This document shows positions 59,917-64,000 of a stretch of 64,000 nt of DNA, piece by piece. The stretch covers positions 248,001-312,000 of the forward strand of contig NZ_PPGH01000037.1 of the NCBI RefSeq assembly GCF_002958735.1. Direction: 5' to 3'. Source of the DNA: Chromatium okenii (GTDB taxonomy: Bacteria; Pseudomonadota; Gammaproteobacteria; Chromatiales; Chromatiaceae). Position 1 is the stretch's first letter. Every line of letters begins with the position of its first letter. The notes under the pieces were generated by a model. The model had not been told where the DNA came from and did not search any database. It saw only the letters and a program-made list of their open reading frames with translations. The translations under genes were made by a program, and so were the position numbers.

Positions 59917-60413
59917 TGCACTTAACCCACTTCACTGATCGCGGTACTGCGCACATGGTGGACGTGGGCGGCAAACCAGTGACGGCGCGAGTTGCCGTCG
60001 CTGAAGGCTGGATTACCATGACCAGAGCAACGCTGGCGCTGATTGAACAGGGCGATCATTCCAAGGGTGATGTGCTCGGCATTGCGCGTATCGCTGGGAT
60101 CATGGCCGCCAAACGCACCGCCGATTTAGTGCCACTCTGTCATTCGCTGGCGCTGACCAACGTTGAGATAGAACTCGCTACTTGTCATGTAGAATCAGGC
60201 GTTTATTGCTGCGCCACCGTCGCTACCAGCGGTCAAACTGGCGTCGAAATCGAAGCCCTGTGTGCCGTGCAAATCAGTTTGCTGACGGTGTATGACATGT
60301 GCAAAGCCGTTGATCGTGGCATGACCATGACTGACGTGCGTCTGCTGGAAAAAAATGGCGGTCAATCAGGGCATTGGCAGCGCACTCCCACCATGATGAC
60401 CTCAAAAATATGA
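59916..60413 (+). CDS. moaC: Cyclic pyranopterin monophosphate synthase MoaC
   Basis: 165 residues with [15 protein letters not shown], the [18 protein letters not shown] motif and the catalytic Lys region [10 protein letters not shown]. It forms cPMP in molybdenum-cofactor synthesis with MoaA, which is not in the window. The ATG at 59916 overlaps the ppa stop (TGATG), and its own stop overlaps the engB start (ATGA). Confidence 0.96.
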   Translation: MHLTHFTDRGTAHMVDVGGKPVTARVAVAEGWITMTRATLALIEQGDHSKGDVLGIARIAGIMAAKRTADLVPLCHSLALTNVEIELATCHVESGVYCCATVATSGQTGVEIEALCAVQISLLTVYDMCKAVDRGMTMTDVRLLEKNGGQSGHWQRTPTMMTSKI

Positions 60414-61078
60414 ACTCTTTTTATCAACGCGCTCACTTTCTCACTGCCGCTGCCCAGCTCGATCAAGCGCCAGCCGATAGCGGGCGCGAAGTCGCTTTTT
60501 CTGGGCGATCTAATGCCGGAAAATCCAGCGCAATCAACGCGCTATGTCATCAAAAAGCCTTGGCGCGAACCAGTAAAACGCCCGGTCGTACCCAGCAAAT
60601 TATCTTTTTTGAATTGGATGCTGAACGGCGTTTAGTTGATTTGCCCGGCTATGGTTACGCCAAAGTTTCTGAAGCAATTAAATTGCAATGGCAGCGTCAT
60701 CTTGCGCATTATTTAGAAGATCGCCGTTCATTAACCGGATTAGTTATTGTGATGGATATTCGTCATCCATTAACCGATTTTGATCGGCAAATGTTGGCTT
60801 GGGGACAACGCGCTAATTTAGCAATTCTATTGCTATTAACTAAAGCTGATAAATTAAAACGCGGCGCAGCAATGGCAACCAAACTTACTGTTGAACGTGA
60901 AACTGACGCAGCCAATAGCAATGGACGCATTACCGTACAATTGTTTTCTGCATTAGAACGCCAAGGTGTTGAAGTGGTGCAAAATTGGCTTGATCAATGG
61001 CTCGTTGTTGCAGAACGTGATCCTGATGCGCCACCCAGCGTTAATCCAGTGTTATCCCCTTCTTTCGGAGATCAATGA
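60410..61078 (+). CDS. engB: Ribosome-biogenesis GTPase EngB (YsxC/YihA)
   Basis: 222 residues with G1 [15 protein letters not shown]2/G3 TPGRTQQ and [11 protein letters not shown]4 TKADKL and G5 SALERQGV. EngB assists 50S assembly and is usually essential. The ATG at 60410 overlaps moaC; the stop overlaps the next gene. Confidence 0.96.
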   Translation: MNSFYQRAHFLTAAAQLDQAPADSGREVAFSGRSNAGKSSAINALCHQKALARTSKTPGRTQQIIFFELDAERRLVDLPGYGYAKVSEAIKLQWQRHLAHYLEDRRSLTGLVIVMDIRHPLTDFDRQMLAWGQRANLAILLLLTKADKLKRGAAMATKLTVERETDAANSNGRITVQLFSALERQGVEVVQNWLDQWLVVAERDPDAPPSVNPVLSPSFGDQ

Positions 61079-61569
61079 TGTCTAATTTTTCATTTTTAAA
61101 AGGTAAACGTGGCGAATATCTCGTTGCGTTGCAATTCGCATTATTGTTCGCTTTTATCATTACTCCAGTGTGGCATCCAATACCAATGCAAACTTGGTTT
61201 GAATTACTGGAAATTCCGCGAAAAATAATCTGGTTTTTTTCGGGACTGATTGCAATACTTTTTGTGGGATTTGGCATGATTAATCTGCGTGATAACCTCA
61301 CGCCGTTACCGTATCCCGTTGACCACAATCAGTTCGTAAAACATGGTATTTATAATTGGGTGCGACATCCGTTGTATGCCAGCCAATTAATTATGGCATT
61401 AGGCTGGGTGTTATACAGTTTAAGCCTTTCACATTTATTGTGGTTTATCGTTGGTTTTATATTCTTCGATTTCAAAGCAAGTAAAGAAGAACACTGGTTA
61501 ACCGAACGTCATCCTGAATACGTTGATTATGCCAAACGGGTGCGCAAATTTATTCCTTGGGTGTATTAA
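61075..61569 (+). CDS. ICMT/PEMT-like membrane methyltransferase
   Basis: The 164 residues have four or five transmembrane helices and the SAM-binding C-terminal pattern of isoprenylcysteine-methyltransferase-like proteins ([16 protein letters not shown], then [19 protein letters not shown]). The bacterial substrate is unknown; lipid or small-amine methylation is possible. GGAG lies just before two consecutive ATGs at 61075 and 61078, and the second has better spacing. It overlaps engB and converges on the glycosyltransferase gene by 20 bp. Confidence 0.8.
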   Translation: MMSNFSFLKGKRGEYLVALQFALLFAFIITPVWHPIPMQTWFELLEIPRKIIWFFSGLIAILFVGFGMINLRDNLTPLPYPVDHNQFVKHGIYNWVRHPLYASQLIMALGWVLYSLSLSHLLWFIVGFIFFDFKASKEEHWLTERHPEYVDYAKRVRKFIPWVY

Positions 61570-62674
61570 CGTTTAATCCCAGCGCCTGCAAATACTGTGC
61601 GGCGCTGTATTCCTGTGTATATTCACTCACTGCCTGACGCAAAAACACCGGCGATAACGGTTTTTTTAATGTCTCTACCATTGCGTTTGCCATTGCTGCG
61701 ACATCGCCAACTGATACCAACTTTCCGTATTGTCCACTATTAAGTATTTCCGCTGGTCCACTTGGGCAATTGGTCGCTACTACTGGCACACCTAATGCCA
61801 ATGCTTCTGTTAATACATTCGGCGATCCTTCCCACGCCGATGACAACGCAAATAATCCTGCTCGCGCTAACCACGCATACGGATTAACTTGAAATCCGGG
61901 CAGCACAACGCTGGCATTTAAGCCTAATTCCGCGATCAATTCAGTTAATTGCGTTCGTCCGCCGCCTTCGCCAAGAATAATCAACCGACAATTATGCTCC
62001 GCCCGTACTCGCGCAAAAGCACGAATTAACGTTGGAAAATCTTTCTGCTGTTGCAGTCGTCCCATTCCTAAAATAACTGGCGGTTGATTGGGTTCTAACC
62101 ACGAATGCGGACAGGGTTCTGCCGCCAATTGATTTAATTCTGGCGTAATGACTGGATTACGAATGACGTTAATGCGTTCGTGGGGAATACGCGCAATCTG
62201 CGCAGTATCATCAGCGACGCCTTGCGATACCGCAATAATACGATCAAGTTGCGGATAAAGCAGGCGAATTGGTGCATAACGCAGCCAACGTTCTGGTGCA
62301 GTCCGCATTGCCATTGCCGCAGATAAATTGGTTCCTAAGCGCAATACAAGACGGGTATTGATTTGCGCCATTGCTCGCGCTAATACCGCTGCGCGTCCGG
62401 CACGATCTTTTGCTGCCAATACCACTGCTGGACGCTGATCGCGCAAATAACGGGCGAATGCGGGAATTGCAGAAAATGTGTGTTTGGTGTGCAATTGAAT
62501 TAAATTAACTTGTGGCGGTAAACGCGCAAGATGTGGACTATTAGCACGCACCACAACCAAATCAACCGGTTGATCAAGTGCTATAAAACCGCGTATTAAA
62601 TTAATTAACATGCGTTCAACGCCACCGCTTCCAGAAAAGGACGCAAACACAGTAAGCAATGGTTTTTTTTTCAT
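61550..62674 (-). CDS. GT4-family glycosyltransferase
   Basis: The 374 residues form a GT-B fold. The N-terminal loop is FSGSGGVERMLINLI, the donor-side motif is ILGMGRLQQQKDFPTLIRAF, and the EX7E element lies in SSAWEGSPNVLTEALALGVP. It would transfer a sugar from a nucleotide donor, probably for envelope or exopolysaccharide. It is alone on its strand and overlaps the 3' end of the ICMT-like gene by 20 bp. Confidence 0.92.
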   Translation of the reverse strand: MKKKPLLTVFASFSGSGGVERMLINLIRGFIALDQPVDLVVVRANSPHLARLPPQVNLIQLHTKHTFSAIPAFARYLRDQRPAVVLAAKDRAGRAAVLARAMAQINTRLVLRLGTNLSAAMAMRTAPERWLRYAPIRLLYPQLDRIIAVSQGVADDTAQIARIPHERINVIRNPVITPELNQLAAEPCPHSWLEPNQPPVILGMGRLQQQKDFPTLIRAFARVRAEHNCRLIILGEGGGRTQLTELIAELGLNASVVLPGFQVNPYAWLARAGLFALSSAWEGSPNVLTEALALGVPVVATNCPSGPAEILNSGQYGKLVSVGDVAAMANAMVETLKKPLSPVFLRQAVSEYTQEYSAAQYLQALGLNVNTPKE

Positions 62675-63152
62675 AACGTGTCACAATTCGCAATTTATTT
62701 ATATTGAAATGCCAGAAAAACGCTAATCAATAAATACATCTGGCATGAGTTGGGGAGATTTTTAATTGTCGCATTTTAATACTTGACTTCATTTGGGATA
62801 GATGTGCGGAAGGGCAGTGCAAGCTGCGCCGGTTCCATTTCCCGGTATGCCAACCTTTCGCATCATCTGCCCACCCCAGTTGGCATTGGGATCGGCGATT
62901 TTCATTTGCATGAAATCGGAGACAGAAAACGCCATTGATGTTCAAATGGATAATCAAATAAAACTTAGGCGGCGATAGTTTGTTTAATTTTTCACGCCTA
63001 CATAAAAGATAGCATTATCGGTAACTTATGAAAGGGGGTAGTCGCTAACTACTCCCTTCAGCCAGCAGGCAAAATCTAAAAAATAACCATCACCTATTTA
63101 GCAGTATGGTCACAATAACCTAACTCACAAAGCCGTTTTATCCAACACTTCA
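62675..63152. other. 478-bp gap with a small ORF and an inverted repeat
   Basis: Besides the 48-codon ORF listed separately, an imperfect hairpin gggggtagt/actactccc lies near 63036-63056. It is about 100 bp past the TPMT-like stop and could be its terminator, though the T-run is poor. Nothing else is recognisable. Confidence 0.4.
62789..62935 (-). CDS. Small ORF, 48 residues, unknown
   Basis: The minus strand from ATG 62935 encodes MAFSVSDFMQMKIADPNANW followed by GGQMMRKVGIPGNGTGAACT and ALPHIYPK. The composition is protein-like: a mixed helical N-terminal part and a Gly/Asn-rich C-terminal part with one Cys. No Shine-Dalgarno sequence is evident. An overlapping frame (62727-62957) looks less natural. 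It could be a peptide precursor, a regulatory protein or chance. I do not recognise a family. Confidence 0.35.
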   Translation of the reverse strand: MAFSVSDFMQMKIADPNANWGGQMMRKVGIPGNGTGAACTALPHIYPK

Positions 63153-63797
63153 TCACTCAAGTTTCCACACCTGTTCTGCCAGCGCCGTGACACCGCGCTG
63201 GCGCAAATTTGGCGCTTCATTTAATACATCAAAATTTGCCAATTCAATAATGGTTTTACCTGCAAATATCTGTGCGATTTCATTGCGCTGCACTGCAAAC
63301 GGTGGTCCCGCCATTTGCTGTTGATCGTAATCAAATGTAATCAATAATTGAGCAGCATTTGGAGCCAGCATTTTAAGCTGCGCTGCGTAACTTTCGCGCA
63401 ATGCTGGCGGCAAAGCCACCAACGCACCACGATCATAAACTGCATGTATTTCAGGAAGATGTGCTGGTGTGAGTGCGAAAAAATCGCCACACAGCAGCGT
63501 TAATTCATCGACTTGATAACTGCGGAATGGTGACGCATCAGTCATTACCGCTGTTAAACCGTTTTCTGTTAAGAATTCTTCGATTGCCAGTGGACTGAGT
63601 TCGACACCAATTACACGCAGACCTTGGCTCATTAGCCACAGCAAATCCAATGTTTTACCGCATAATGGAACCAATACCGCTGCATTTGCTGGCAAGTTAA
63701 ATTGTGGCCAAAACTCCTGTAAATGCCGATTGATTTCTGGTAAATGCCAGCCGGTTTCGCCCTGTTGCCAGCGTTCAAGCCAAAATTCTGGTGTCAT
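63153..63797 (-). CDS. Thiopurine S-methyltransferase family protein
   Basis: About 214 residues from MTPEFWLERWQQGETGWH, the TPMT opening. The SAM-binding VLVPLCGKTLDLLWL and the VYDRGALVALPPALR phrase also match. Bacterial TPMTs methylate thiols or selenium and tellurium compounds. I chose the ATG at 63797; an in-frame start 18 bp upstream is possible. It lies 50 bp after the RND pump gene on the same strand. Confidence 0.93.
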   Translation of the reverse strand: MTPEFWLERWQQGETGWHLPEINRHLQEFWPQFNLPANAAVLVPLCGKTLDLLWLMSQGLRVIGVELSPLAIEEFLTENGLTAVMTDASPFRSYQVDELTLLCGDFFALTPAHLPEIHAVYDRGALVALPPALRESYAAQLKMLAPNAAQLLITFDYDQQQMAGPPFAVQRNEIAQIFAGKTIIELANFDVLNEAPNLRQRGVTALAEQVWKLE

Positions 63798-63848
63798 TGC
63801 AAGTATTCCATTCAAAAATGATGCCCGCTTTGAATAAGGGGCTGGGAT

Positions 63849-64000
63849 TTATTCCGGTTTGTCGCCCATTAACCGCCGCACAACCACATAAAAAGTGGGC
63901 ACGAATAAGACACCGAGTAAGGTTGCGCCAATCATGCCGCCCATAACACCAGTACCAATCGCATGACGACTATTCGCGCCAGCGCCGCTTGATAATACCA
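63849..64000 (-). CDS. RND efflux pump permease (AcrB/HAE1-like), C-terminal end only
   Basis: Only the last ~50 residues are present. They contain [20 protein letters not shown] then [15 protein letters not shown], the last transmembrane helix typical of AcrB-type permeases. The gene continues beyond the window. It would export drugs or other compounds as a proton antiporter. Confidence 0.88.
   Translation of the reverse strand, partial: VLSSGAGANSRHAIGTGVMGGMIGATLLGVLFVPTFYVVVRRLMGDKPE

Noticed and set aside
62727..62957. 76-codon minus-strand ORF
   Set aside because: It overlaps the 48-codon frame, needs a TTG start and has an unnatural Cys/His/Arg-rich composition.

Overview
The window reads as chromosomal DNA of a gammaproteobacterium. 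Supporting signs are the lapB-pyrF overlap, a groESL operon behind a CIRCE operator, a pilC-pilD-coaE cluster, DarP, TPMT and an RND pump. PEP-CTERM proteins and menaquinone genes would fit an environmental, possibly sulfur- or biofilm-associated lineage (Thiotrichales/Chromatiales-like), but I cannot fix the genus. Base composition is mixed: some genes are strongly GC-biased at third positions, others AT-leaning, sometimes within one gene. No rRNA, tRNA, CRISPR array or complete insertion sequence was seen.

Layout. 0-5 kb: partial ndk, a 130-bp terminal-inverted-repeat element, a one-chain MmeI-like restriction-modification enzyme, and a phage Rha gene behind a C4-antisense-RNA-like leader. 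5-10 kb: two PEP-CTERM genes that share a duplicated leader with a sigma-54-type -24/-12 box, then groEL-groES. 9.2-20.5 kb: tatD-tcdA meet, head on, a five-gene minus-strand run. That run encodes a GNAT/C39-like peptidase fusion, an RLAN/RimK-like ATP-grasp ligase, a REC-PAS-histidine kinase, a BvgS-like kinase interrupted by a UGA and a frameshift, and the muramidase NamZ. 20.6-31 kb: argE, darP, recJ, a mutS split by a 436-residue LAGLIDADG intein inside its Walker A motif, guaA and a D12-class DNA methylase. 31-43 kb: a 1,982-residue DUF4347/Calx-beta/RTX secreted protein bracketed by an ~80-bp direct repeat, a Pat-like acyl-CoA synthetase/acetyltransferase, a PAP2 phosphatase, an ArnT-like transferase and a peroxiredoxin-glutaredoxin. 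43-49.5 kb: lapB, pyrF, galU, ruvA and a badly frameshifted restriction-modification gene. 49.5-59 kb: coaX, menC and menA; pilC, pilD and coaE; a Uma2 protein; amt; and an NgoPII-type (GGCC) restriction system. 59-64 kb: ppa, moaC, engB, an ICMT-like methyltransferase, a GT4 glycosyltransferase, a 48-codon small ORF, a TPMT-like gene and the end of an RND pump.

The most interesting items are the mutS intein, the ATP-grasp/GNAT-peptidase/sensor/NamZ operon, the duplicated sigma-54 leader of the PEP-CTERM genes, and the GC-rich palindromic repeats inserted in frame inside menC and pilD. Between 47 and 58 kb at least 15 single-base-type frameshifts hit several genes, including the normally essential coaE and the methylase of a restriction system whose endonuclease is intact. 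That pattern makes residual sequencing indels a serious alternative to gene decay.
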